This document shows positions 23,684 to 35,554 of a stretch of DNA of 64,000 nucleotides, one piece after another. Position 1 is the stretch's first letter. Every line of letters begins with the position of its first letter. Made by a program: the position numbers and the translations under genes. This DNA comes from Allodiplogaster sudhausi. Its lineage: Eukaryota > Nematoda > Chromadorea > Rhabditida > Diplogasteridae. The notes beneath the pieces are model-generated. The model made no database searches. It saw only the letters and a program-made list of their open reading frames with translations, and had not been told where the DNA came from. The DNA lies in contig CALZFC010000033.1 in the NCBI GenBank assembly GCA_945643635.1, positions 1,029,001 through 1,093,000 of the forward strand, in the 5' to 3' direction.

Positions 23684-24012
23684 TCTTCAGAACAAACTTA
23701 TTAGCGAAGCTACTCTTACATAACACTTTTAATCACAAATACACAACAATTTTGAGCAAATGCTTGAGTCACCACCGTTTCCTGGGAACATCTGAAAATA
23801 AGGTCCGTCAACTTTTTCAAAATAAAACCATACCGTATTTAAAATAAACACGACACACTATTTTTCGGCTAATTTTTAATTCGGCGACTCTTCATCTGAC
23901 AACCCTTGCCTGGAATCATGCCGGATCATATTTAGATTAATTTATTTTGTAGGAAGAGAGCAGAAGTCGCTATTCTAATAGTCTTGAAGTTTGAAAAGTC
24001 ATATGCTGAGCA
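23684..24012. promoter_or_regulatory. Divergent promoter region between DnaJ gene and PWP2
   Basis: About 330 bp separate the two start codons, and the sequence is AT-rich. No TATA box or recognised factor site stands out. The compact head-to-head arrangement suggests shared regulatory DNA. Confidence 0.5.
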
Positions 24013-27000
24013 ATGGACATCAATTTCAAGGTTTCGTGAAAATTTTGTTTTCCTCTTGTCAGCTTCGTAGATTTACCTTAACTTAGTTTTCCAACTTGTT
24101 GGGCGCTGTGTTCAAGAACGGCAACGTTCTTTTCTCACGGGACGGAAACTCTGTGATAAGTCCGGTCGGAAACAAGATATCCATTTTCGACCTTAAAAAG
24201 TATGTTTTTTTTTCTTCTCTTTATTTGATCGTTCGCTTTATTTAAACGTTAGAATTTTTCGAGTATACAGGTAAACATGGAATTTGCAGTAATGTTTCGC
24301 GCACTCTGTCAGTGGAGTCTATCTACAACATCACAAGCATCTCAGTCAATGAGATGTGCTCTCATCTTGTGCTTGCCAATGAAGGTACCTATTTACATGT
24401 TGTCACTTTCGTATTTGTTGTGTTAGTATTAACTAGCTGTGATCCCCTCAACAGTATTTGTTGGTACTACTTCTTTTTTCCTTTAGTTAACGAGATCCTC
24501 TATGTGAACATGTTGACTGAGACCGTGGTCTACCGGTTTCGGGCGAACAGAGCTGTCAACGATATCAAGTTTTCAAGCGATGCTCAGTTGGTGGATTAGA
24601 GGATTTGAAAGCATTTCAATGTTTTTTTAATACATAAAATTCAGGCATTGCGCAATGACACGCGGTGGGGATCTTCAGCTACACGAGGTTTCGTCTTCTG
24701 GGGGGTGCACATTCACTCCCTTCCTGCTTCGTTCGTCTATCCAGATGTCCACAAGTGACTTGACATGCATAGATTGGTCAAGTGACTCGAGGTTTCTTTC
24801 ATTGTTACCATTCTCTACAGATGACAGAGATCTGCTTGAGGTTGGTAGTCGCTGGCTGTGAAGACACACAAGTTCGCATAGTTGGCTCGAAGAAGATCTG
24901 CAACGTGGCTGTCTACGCAGTCGCCGCCCACAAGGCCGAGCTCGTTGCTGTCCACTTCATCAAACCCACTTATGACGTTCGTTTGATTTGTGGCAATGGA
25001 ATGAAGTCATCAAATTATAAAAAGGAAGATTGTAGGTGGTTTCCATCGACAGACGAGGATTCGCTAATGTCTGGAAGTGCAATTTGACTGAGGAGGACAT
25101 TGTTTATGGCAACTGGGATAAAAATGATGATGTAAAGAAGATGAGATACGAGAAGGAAGCAAGGTGAGTTCAGTCTTCTATTCAATGTATTTCGCCATCA
25201 AAAGCGACAACATTCCATTATTTTTCAGAGCGAATATATGCGACTTGACAGGAAATCGATTCGTTGACGTGACCGCAGCTACCTTCCACTCCGTCTCCAA
25301 AGTACTTGCCGTTGCTTTCTCCACCGGAGTTTTTGTGATGGTCGAGATCCCCTCCTTCGCTGTCATCCATTCACTCAGGTTCTTCCTCATTCATTGGCAT
25401 GCGGTGAGTGCAAGAACGTATCTTTTCTTGCAGAGTGTCCGATTTGCACATCTCCACAGTGTCGATATCGCCCTCCGGGGACTGGCTGGCACTTGGGTGT
25501 GGAAAGGGGTCGGCTGCGCAATTGGTGCGTGTCTGCGAGAGAGAGAGAGAGAGAGAGACGACCGTCTACAATTGACAGGTGGTGTGGGAATGGCAGAGTG
25601 AGAGCTATGTGATGAAGCAGCAGAGTCACTCTCTCCGCGTCCTGGCTTCTCGTTTCTCTCCGGATGGCTCTCTTCTGGCAACGGCCGCCGAGGATGGAAA
25701 AGTCGGTGCTTTATTTCCCATTTTAAAGCCATCTTAGAATATGTTTTTTTCCGATTCCGTGAAGTATACAATGCAGAAGTCGGTTGCAGGTGAAAGTGTG
25801 GAATTGTCGGAATGGCTTCTGTGTGGTGACCTTCGATGAGCACTCCTCAGCTGCGACTGCTCTGGCTTGGACTCAGAGTGGAAAGGCAATCGTCTCCGCT
25901 TCTCTCGACGGAACTGTCCGTGCCCGTGATCTCAAGAGGTTTCTTCTTCCGCATTTCCCTATCACTTTCCAACACCCATCCCCAGTCTCCGCACTTCAAC
26001 AAATAACATTACTGTTCAATGCTCCGCTCGATATTCACTTGTCCAGATACCGTAACTTCCGCACTCTCGTGTGCCCGGAGCCGCAGCAGCTGAGTTCTTT
26101 GGCAGTGGATTCCTCTGGAGATGTGGTGATAGCGGCAGCCCGTGAAGTGTTCCAATGCTTTATCTGGAGCCTGCAGAGTGGCCAGCTTCTGGATGTCCTC
26201 TCTGGCCACTCTGCCTCCATTGCTTCCATCGCTCTTCAGGGCAACTCACTCGCCTCTGTCTCCTGGGACAAAACTGTCAGGTGCAACTATTTCCACTTTT
26301 CAATGCTGGCCTGCTTTCAATCGACCGTGATTGTTGCAGAATGTGGAATATCGTGGACTCATCGTGCGAGACGGTGGATCTGACTGCGGAGGGAGTGGCA
26401 GTTGCCTTTTCTCCTTGCTCGCCCCTCCTGGCTGTTCTCTCTCTCGACTCCACTATCTCCTTCTTCCACTCCTCTTCCCTTGCCCAGACCGGAATCATTG
26501 AAGCTAGAGCCGATCTGGACGCCGCGAGACTCCGCGATGAAGTCATCAAGAAGGAGACGTCCGGCATGAGCAAGTTGGCCTCCACTTTTTTCGTCCTCTT
26601 TCCAATTTGAAGTTTTTTTGTATTTCATTGACTTCTGCTCTGATAATACAATTGAGTAGCTCCTTGTAATGTCCTAATTGGAGATCATTCACACACATGT
26701 TATTCTCTCCGGACGGGGTGCTCCTCTTGGTGGGAGGTCAGTCAGTCCACTTCTGTCTCTATTCGGTCGAGAATCGAATGCTACTCAAGAAATTCACTCT
26801 CACCATCAACAGAAGTCTCGATGGAGTTGTGGTTTCTTCTTTATTTCTCGGCACTTTTCTAAAAGAGATACATTTGTGTTCTTTGACCTCATCTATTCTC
26901 ACTGCAATCTCACGATCGTCAGACATATCTGTCATTTCTATATTATCAGTGTTATTCTTTTAATCCTGTTCTAAACTGAATTGTCCTCTCTCAAAAGAAC

Positions 27001-28142
27001 TTATTCTTTCCCTTCGAGATTACACTGATCTTTTAACGTTGCAGATGGATGTAACTCGTCGTCAGATGAGTGAATTCGGCAACATGGCACAAGGGGATTT
27101 CTCGGATATCGAAGACGAAGGGGGCAAGAAGGCGATTAAGCTGGCTGGCACCAGACACTCCGACAAGGGCGAGCGGGCTGCCCGGCCTGTCGCTGAGGTT
27201 CACGATCTCAGCTTCTGTCCCACCGGTACTCACTTCAGTCCTTTTCACTGCATCTGTCACTTTTGTTTCACATTTGTATGTTGATCTCCTAGATGGAATG
27301 AATACTTGGCTTGTTGTTTTAAGGTCGACGATTCTGTGTCTCTTCACCCGAGGGAGTCTCCGTTTATTCCCTCGACAGACAATCCGCCTTTGATCCCTTC
27401 GAACTGGAGAAGGCAACTACAAAGGAGGAAGTGCTCCAGTCAGTCCGCTCCTTTTTCTTACCTTACTCTTGTCATTATATGAATTGGATGATGTGTAGGA
27501 GACTGGAGGGAGATGACTTCACGGGGGCCATCAAGGGAGCCATTCAGCTGTCCGAGTTCAAGCTGCTCCGGAAGTGTGTGGAGGGAACTCCGCTCGAACA
27601 CAGTTTGTCATTCTTTCCTGTCTATCTTGCACTGTTGACTGTGCTCATTGTAGTCGACTTGGTCTCTCGTTCCCTGTCGACAGCTTACGTGGAAAGACTG
27701 ACCAAGTGGATGGCTGACCCTGCTACCGTTGCCGACACGAAACACGTCCACTTTTACATGGTTCGGAATTCTCCCATATCATCTCATTCTGAAAGAGAGT
27801 TGCTTAGTAGGAAAGATCTTGCAGAGATGGGTTCACAGTCTGCTTCGTGTGCACGCTTCTTCCCTGAAGGCCAAGGGCGACTCTGCCATCTTGACTGGCC
27901 TCCAGCAGTCCATTCTTCATCACTACAACAACATCTCTTCCCTGTTTGTTGCTTTCTGTCTCATTTCGCGAGTTAATCTTTTAATTTGTTTGTGAATATA
28001 TAATACTAATACCTGAAATGAAAGGAGGACTACTAATGGTTCTTGCAGTGCCGCGAGGAACAAATATTCTTTGGAATATTTGATCAATGCCAAGCAGTTG
28101 AAATCAAAGGTGAAGAAGGAGGAACCGATGGAGATCTCATGA
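24013..28142 (+). CDS. PWP2: PWP2 (UTP1), small-subunit processome WD40 protein
   Basis: PWP2 is a nucleolar tandem-WD40 protein of the UTP-B subcomplex needed for early 18S rRNA processing. The N-terminus is MDINFK spliced to FSNLLGAVFKNGN, followed by DGNSVISPVGNKISIFDLKN, the family signature. Conserved blocks further on are HSLRVLASRFSPDGSLLAT, AEDGKVKVWNCRNGFC, WTQSGKAIVSASLDGTVRA, LLDVLSGHSASI and SVSWDKTVRMWNIV. After the propellers come VTRRQMSEFGNM (about 27050), the helical domain RLEGDDFTGAIKGAIQLSEF, and the final exon RNKYSLEYLINAKQL ending in EEPMEIS with TGA at 28140-28142. An alternative frame at the last exon (GDLMSFIR) is less likely because the chosen one matches the family tail better. 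It has many exons with short introns. Confidence 0.95.
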
Positions 28143-28351
28143 GTTTCATTCGTTAAACAGTTGTTATTGTTGTTGCTAAATCAGAATATGTTGTTGATGG
28201 TTTGTTTCGTTTGTTGTCGTTTGTATAAACCGATAGATAAAAAGTGGAAGACTGCATCAGGCGTTGGCGTGTTTCCTTCTTCCTGGTTCAACTGGCCTAG
28301 TTATACTTTTTGCGAACGAGGACGAATGCATTCTGCAGCACTTGAGCTTAG

Positions 28352-29833
28352 ATGCCGAAAGTAATCTCTGTGGGCGGGGCATGGCACTCTGCTAGCATCC
28401 CAGGAGCCGATCTTGGCGACGAGAATCTTGCTTTCCTTGGCACATTTGAGGAGTTCCTGCCTCAGGAATGCACGACAGCGAAAGTGAACAAGAGGGGGGA
28501 AGTCATCAAGAGTCAACCGAAGAAGCGCAAGCAGGTTTATAGTCATGGCTCGTGTTTTTTCTTTCTCGTTCTTTCTATTTTTGTTATCAAGGACAGTTTG
28601 CAGAAAAAGTTTCCTGAGATATCGGAAACGGATGGAGAGGCAGCTCTGAAGAAGGCAAAAGTGGTAGCAAAAGATTCCAAGGAGAAAAATACCGTAGTAA
28701 AGGGACCGAAGCAAAAGAAGAGAACTGCCAAGGAAGAAACCAAGAGCGTGGAGGGAGTATCGATAGAGGAGAAAGGAGAGGACAAGAAGGAAGCCGAATG
28801 CAAACGAAAGAAGAAAAAGAACAAGAAAAGGCTGAAACAGAAAGGAAATCAGGAGGTTGGTGCTATTTTTCCTTTCGAGTTTATTTGTATTTTTTTGTTC
28901 AAAGGATGACTCCTCGGTCGGAAATAAAGAGGAGCAGGAAGGAATTGAAGAGAATGAGAGCGGCGTAGAAGAGGAAAAGGAAGTGGACATGGAAGAAGCA
29001 AAAGAAGAGGTTGACATCTCCGCCTGGACGGAATTCTACTTACCTCAACTGATTCTTGACAACATCCGCTCCCTCGGGTTCGCTTTAGATCTCTTTTATA
29101 CGAAAGTTATGATATTTGCCGCAAATCATTGGAACATCGCCGTTCCTTTTAGTTTCGCTTCTCCAACCGAAATCCAACGAGCAGTTCTTCCATCGGCAGT
29201 GAGGGATCGCCTAGATGTGCTGGGTGCAGCAGAGACAGGAAGTGGAAAGACTCTGGCGTTTGTCATCCCCCTCGTGGCTCGTCTGCTCGAAGAGGAGAGG
29301 AAGGGGGCGGGCCCGAGGGGGCTCATCCTTGCCCCCACCAGGGAACTTGTCGTGCAAGTCAGAAAACATGTCGATGCCATGCTAAAGGGCACTCCATTCA
29401 GGGTTTGTTCACTACATATTTAATACCTCATTTTGTAATGCTTATGTATCTAAACGTTTCTTCCCCTCAGGCTGCCAGCATCGTGGGAGGTCTCTCGCTA
29501 CAGAAACAGGAGAGAATCATGAAGCATCGGCCGGATATTGTGGTTGCTTCCCCTGGTCGTCTGCATGCTCTGATGAAAGATGTAAGAGGAGGGTTCATTC
29601 TGATTTGTCTGAGTTCTTGTTTCCAGGCTCCCCGTGGTTCTTACTTGGCCGATCTGAGTGGACTCTGTTGTCTGGTCATCGATGAGACCGATCGAATGGC
29701 AGAGAAAGGACATTTTGCGGAATTGGAGCACATTGTCGCAGCGGCTAACAAGTGGGCAGCTTAGTTTACTCCTGTTTGATCGTTTGATGTCTCTTCGTCT
29801 TTGATTTCACTGCTTCATTCTCTCACTCTCTAA

Positions 29834-29866
<33 letters not shown>

Positions 29867-31241
29867 CCGCTTTTTCTGTTTCGCACTATTTATCGGCTTT
29901 TTTTGTTCCTAGGGCATCGCCATCCCTGCAGACTCTGGTCTTCTCTGCCACTCTAACCTTTTGCCATCTTCCCTCTCGTTCTGGAATGGAGACGCAGACC
30001 ATGAAAGAGAAACTTCGTTAGTTTGTATCTTAATTTTCACCGGTTGGTTTAATCATTTTCACTACAGAACGACTGGTGGAGGTGACTAAACTGAGAAAAC
30101 AGCGTAAGATCTTCGACCTCTCCACCGCGGGGGGTGTTGCTTCAACTCTGGTCGAATCGAGACTGAACTGTGATGGATTGCATTCTAAGGTGCGGAGGGG
30201 GGGTGGGGGTGTCTTCTGTTTCCTTCCCCCAGGGAATACAAGCCACTGTCGAGGCCCAATGGGTGGGAACGAAGTATTGCGCCCGGAAACCAGGGTAGGG
30301 TTGGCTCAAAACGGGAGTTTCTGCCAGTTTCTGCCTGAAAAACGTGGTGGGGTATGGGGAGGCTCGAAATTGGGATGGGTCTGTCACATCGACAGTACCT
30401 TTTTCCTCAAGGACACTTCCCTGGTATACCTCCTCCGTCGCTACTCCGGCCGCTCTCTCATCTTCTGCAACTCTGTGGATGCTACTCGTAGATTGCATGG
30501 AATCCTCAGCAAGCTGCGCATCTCTCCTCTTCTTCTCCATGCCAAGATGCTCCAGAGGCAACGACTCAAGAATCTGGAGAGATTCGCTGGTTGGAGTCTA
30601 ACCTTTTTTTCCTCTTGCGCCAGTTATAGAGACAGTTGTTAAAGCATCAATAATTTATCTATAAATGGTGAGGTATATTTAACTGGCCGACTATGCTTGA
30701 TGTTGGAGCGAAAGCTAAAATGTTGTTTTGAGAGATCCCGGACAGTGTCCTCCTTGCTACGGATGTGGCTGCCAGAGGACTCGACATCAAAGGAATCGAT
30801 CATGTCTTCCACTACCAAGTGCCGAAGACTGCCGAGGTCAGCACTTGTCATTCTCTGCTACCCCCTCCCCCCTCCACCTTCCTCTCTTCCTCTACAGATC
30901 TACATCCACCGAAGTGGCCGAACTGGTCGTGCCTCTGCTCGCGGTCTCTCCATTCTCCTCGTCGACCCAAGCGAAGCCCGCTTCTACCGGCGGATTTGCG
31001 CCAATCTTAATAGATGTTAGCTTTTTCACATTTATTGTGGTGTTTACGGCATTGGGTATATGACTGTAATAATGGCCGTGTGGCTTTTTTTTTCTTCTCG
31101 ACATCTGATAGTTTTTCAGCCGACGATCTTCCCGTGTTCCCAGTTGATTGTGAGTCCCTCTTCAATGCGTTGAGTGAACAAGTGAAGATTGCTTCTGAGC
31201 TGGATTCCGTTGAGCATCGTCTACGCAAGGTTTCGTTCTTT

Positions 31242-31283
<42 letters not shown>

Positions 31284-31375
31284 GCTCTTTCTTTCTTTAC
31301 TGCTCTCTCTCCCTTTCTCTCTCTCTCCCTTTCTCTCTCTCTCCCTTTCTCTCTCTCTCCCTTTCTCTCTCTCTC

Positions 31376-31429
<54 letters not shown>

Positions 31430-32009
31430 GCTCTTTCTTTCTTTCTCTCTCTCCCTTTTTCTCTCTCTATATTACTCTGTTTCTTTCAGAAGTCACAACG
31501 AGAATCATGGTTTGTGAATGCAGCTCGTGAAGCCGATATCGACTTGGATGAGAGGTTTTCAGCTATTTCAATTGAAGGTCTTTCAGTTTGATAAGATGTG
31601 AGTCTAGAAAAATTAAAGTAAACATAATAAATGGCTGAGCAATAAATGGAATGATTTGAAGAGAGAACGAGTCGAGTGCAACGAAGGGAGAGATGGCGAG
31701 ACTGGCGAGGGAGGAGAAGGCGTTGAATGGCTCACTCCGCGCTCTCCTCGCCACGGGCTTGCCCCAAGTTGACAGAGCTAATCTCCCTGTTAGTCCGTTA
31801 TATTTGTGATTATGCACCTATGGATTACTTCCTTTTAGCAAACACGGTACGTCAACCGAGAATTGGTGGCCAGGTTTGACGGGAAAGCAACGAAAGAGGC
31901 GATGAAGAGTGTGGAGGTGAGTATGAAAGAGGCAGCGGAGAAGAAGAAGAGGGCCAGGCTCCTTCTCTCCTCCCAACATCTCCGCATCAGGAAGGGCAAG
32001 GCGAAATAA
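28352..32009 (+). CDS. DDX24: DDX24 (Mak5-like) DEAD-box RNA helicase
   Basis: Nucleolar ATP-dependent RNA helicase of the DDX24/Mak5 family, linked to 60S ribosome biogenesis. It starts [15 protein letters not shown] at 28352. A long Lys/Glu-rich region follows (28590-29000), then [12 protein letters not shown] and [19 protein letters not shown] (Q motif). Helicase motifs are AAETGSGKT (Walker A), [19 protein letters not shown], and VIDETDRM in place of DEAD (the DExD-box reads DETD). SAT is in LVFSATL, and the RecA2 motifs are [22 protein letters not shown] and HRSGRTGRA. The C-terminal exons read [20 protein letters not shown], then [17 protein letters not shown], ending in RKGKAK with TAA at 32007-32009. 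It begins about 210 bp after PWP2 on the same strand. Several introns carry (CT)n tracts. The exact join around 30590-30740 is uncertain. Confidence 0.93.
31240..31485 (+). repeat. CT-rich array with 16-bp CCCTTT(CT)n units in DDX24 intron
   Basis: A pure CT run, then about five copies of a CCCTTTCTCTCTCTCT unit at about 31308-31390, then more (CT)n and a TCTTTCTTGCTCTTTCTTTC segment that also occurs near 31278. The two flanking TTGCTCTTTC copies suggest internal duplication. Confidence 0.85.
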
Positions 32010-32605
32010 GACTTCCCACCTGCTTCCTTCTTTACACTGTTAGCGAACTTGAGAAATGCTTGTTACAATAGTTGTTACATGTTTTGGTTGCTTATTGTTT
32101 GAAATTTGTAAAGAGATTAATATGAACAGTGATATCTCTTTTGTTTCCTCGACTACAGATGAGTAATGGTCTGAAAGCGAGAGAGAACTGGGAAGAAGGG
32201 AGAGGGGAGACACCGAAGGGCCGGGCATAGCTGCCTTGGAAGCAGAAGAGGCGGTGAAGGAGCAGAGGACGAGGACCGTGAATTCCGGCGGCGGCTACCC
32301 GTGAGGCCTGCCGCCGCCAAATCTTGAATATGAATTTTTCCGGGGAAATAAAGATCATTTGAAAAAAATTTGGAAGTTCGTGGTAGAAATCACCAAATTC
32401 TCCAGAAACTATATCGCATAAGTTAAACTCATAGGACAATTGCATATTTACCAATAAAGTTCGTGAAACGTTCGTATAGTCTGTTGTACTTTTCCGAAAA
32501 ATTTGCTGAATGCTGCATTACCTGGCCTATAAAAAAGGGATTCCCCTTAACATTGATCATTCTTACATTCGACCGGACGAGGACTTCTTCCATCTTCGAA
32601 GAAGA
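32010..32605. other. Intergenic: DDX24 to SH2-kinase
   Basis: Contains AATAAA at 32347-32352, a possible DDX24 polyadenylation signal. Otherwise no gene was seen. Confidence 0.55.
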
Positions 32606-34944
32606 ATGGGCGACAATGCTGAAGCCAAATCGGGCAGGAAACGCGTTCGTTCATTCTCATCCTCTCTCATCTACATTTTATTAATTAATTGAAGCAAGGA
32701 GCTGAAATAAAAGAAAATATAGGCGCAACAGATTAACTTATTTGTAGAAGAAGGAAGCAGAGAGGACGATGGACGAGAATGACAAGCAAAAAAAGGAGAC
32801 GAAAGGGAAGGGCAAGGAGAAGGTTCGTAGATCTTGCCGCTATGTTCCTACAGTATTCCTGGCGATCGTTGCAGGACGACTTGACAGCGGATGTCCGATC
32901 CGTGGACTACTATCACGGGCTGATCACTCGAGTGGATGCGGAAGCCATCCTCAAGAAGGAGGGCGACTTCGTGCTCCGCAAGACGGAGAGGCAGCCTGGT
33001 TCGTCTCTCTCCCATTGGGGAATCAATTCACTCACCAGCCGCTCTCCATATTCAACTCCACTCGAAAGTGAACATTATATATTGATTGGCCAAAATGGGG
33101 AATTGCAGGCGTCATCGTCTTAGCGCTCACAGTGAAGACAGAAAAGGCAGTGAAACACTTCATGATCAGCCAGGTCTCGTGGATCAGAGAAGCTGACAGT
33201 CGTGAATTGCAGAGATTTATACGTTATAAAAGAAAAGTATTAATAGGATCCTACTGGTGGATACTACGTGGACGAGCACCGTGAGAAGACCGTCGGAGAG
33301 CTCATCAATTGGCACAAGTTCGTCTCTTCTTCTCCATCAGTCAGCCCAAGGAACGGACATCTTTATCCACCTTGCAGATCGACAAAGACGCCGCTTTCTT
33401 CGGTGTCTAACGCGAAGCTGAAGAGGGGCATTCCGAAGCCAGCTTGGCTCATCAACCACGACGCCATCGTCCTCGTCAAGAAACTCGGCGAGGGTGCCTT
33501 CGGAGAGGTCTGTTCATCTCGATTATTATTTCACCCAACAAAACAGATTTAAAAAATTTAAAACTGGCGGTCTTTGGTTTCAGGTATTTCTGGCGGAGTT
33601 CACCTCGGAGAAGGGGGTCGAGAACGTCGCGGTGAAGACCATGCGTGTTGAGGTCGTTTCCTGCTTTTCTTTTTCGTCTTACGAAAAGATTATTTGATAG
33701 TATTTAAGGCGACTCGTGAGGCTCGGAACTCTTTTCTGAAAGAGGCTCGCATGATGCGGAAGTACAACCACAAGCACGTCGTCAAGGTTTCACACTATAA
33801 TCCTTTTTCTGTAATCTTCAAGAGTGTCCTGCATTTCACTGATCTTAGATGCTGGGCGTGGCAGTGCATGAACACCCCCTCATGATCATCATGGAAGTCT
33901 GCGATGGTTCTGTTCTTTCTCTGTTTTCTCTGCTCGTCTCGCTCCCTCATCTTCTCTTGCCAATCTCACCCTCTCTCTTTTCAGGCGGCAGTGTCTTGAG
34001 CTACGTGAAGAAGAACGCCAAGACAATCAAACTCGACACCAAACTGCGCTTCGCGATGGAGGTCTGCATCACAATTTCAGTGTATTGTTTTTTTATCGCT
34101 TTTTTATTAAAAGTAAACTTAACTTCTTAACTTCTTTGGTTGCAGGCGGCGGACGGTCTGGGCTACCTGGAGACGCAGAAGTGCATCCACCGCGACATCG
34201 CAGCCCGAAACTGCCTTCTCTCCAGCACCCACGTTTCCAACTTTTCATTTCTATTTTACTAAAAATATTAATTAATTTCAATATATCTGTCTTCTTTTGA
34301 GCTGGTGAAGATCTCTGATTTCGGAATGAGTGAGAACAACACAATCGTCCATGACGACACCCTCGACAAGGCAAGCTATGCTTTCATTCCTAATACAGTT
34401 ATGTATGTCTCAGGTTCCCGTGAAATGGCTCGCTCCCGAGACGCTTCAGGATAAGATCTACTCGCTCAAGTCCGACGTCTGGGCTTACGGCATAATGGTT
34501 ACCATTGATTGCTTCCTTTTACTACATATGTACATACATACGTATGTATGTATGTATATACATATGTACATACGTATACATGTATATACGTATGTTGAAC
34601 TTGTAGGATGTCTTTAATTTGTAAGAACATTCAGGTCTGGGAAATCTATGCGAATGGAGCAGAGCCCTACCCCGGACTCACTCGGCTTCAGACCCGCGCT
34701 AAGATCGTCCTCACCAACTACCGGATGTCCCTGGCCGATGTACGCCGTTTGCTTCCTATTTCTCACCTTTTTATAACTTCTTGCATATTTTTTTTAAATT
34801 TAAAATGATCTGCAGGAGGCACCTGCGGAGGTCAAGAAGGTCTGTGCGGGATGCTGGGAGAAGGAACCCACAGCCAGGCCTTCGATGTCCGACATCTTCA
34901 AGCAACTCAAGGAGCTCTGGGACTCGCAGAAGAGGGAGGAGTGA
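32606..34944 (+). CDS. SH2-domain non-receptor tyrosine kinase, nematode Fer-like type
   Basis: A compact cytoplasmic tyrosine kinase: a short Lys-rich N-terminus ([13 protein letters not shown], then [17 protein letters not shown]), one SH2 domain, one kinase domain, and no F-BAR or SH3. The SH2 reads [17 protein letters not shown], then GDFVLRKTE (the FVLR arginine binds phosphotyrosine) and [20 protein letters not shown]. The kinase has the glycine loop [14 protein letters not shown] (ATP lysine), HRDIAARN catalytic loop, [32 protein letters not shown] and [12 protein letters not shown]. The stop codon is at 34942-34944 and AATAAA at 35097. This architecture is strongly expanded in nematodes (the SPE-8/KIN-type Fer relatives). 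The activation loop between DFG and PVKW contains no tyrosine, unlike Fer/Fes. One intron (34371-34413) uses a GC donor. Confidence 0.93.
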
Positions 34945-35554
34945 GATCCCTTCTTCCATCCCCTCTCTTCTACTCGGTCTTCATTCCTCGTCCGTTGCCC
35001 CGCTCTGCTATGCGATAAAAAGGGATATCGCTGTGGACCTTGCCAAGTTTTCGCATTATATATTAATTTTATGTTACGCACATTTTCATAACTGTAAATA
35101 AAACGAATGCGTGCAAAAGTAGAGGTAAAAGGGACCATGCACTGAGTGTTTCACAGTAGTACATTAGGACCATTTTGGACGTTTGTTGTGGTAGCAGGAT
35201 TTGAAACCCTAAAATTTTTTAAAGTTAATCCTACATACCTCCTTGAAAGCCATCTCCAGGTGACCGCTTGGAACGAGACTTATCCCGGAGAATGGGAAAA
35301 GAGCAGAGATAGTATCTCGTCGACTATTTCCAGTCACAAGGGGGGAAGTCCCTGTCGGATTTAGAGGAGAGTTCGTGGTAAGGGGAGAGACAGAGAAATG
35401 AATGAAAGAGCAAGACAGAAGCAAAGGGAGCGAGAGAAAGAAAGAGAAAGAAAGTGAGGATGAGGTAGACTGAAGACAGAGTGACTCTTGGATGCTGCCT
35501 GGCTGGTCTTCCTTCTTTGGGCGTCGCCGGCCCTGCAGGATAAACAGGAGAAGC
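34945..35554. other. Intergenic: SH2-kinase to GT92 gene
   Basis: AATAAA at 35097-35102 likely ends the kinase mRNA. A purine-rich GA stretch lies at 35380-35460. No gene was recognised. Confidence 0.55.

Noticed and set aside
28301..29017. 238-codon minus-strand open frame, Phe/Ser/Leu-rich
   Set aside because: It is antisense to the Lys/Glu-rich N-terminal region of DDX24. Composition and position make it a shadow.
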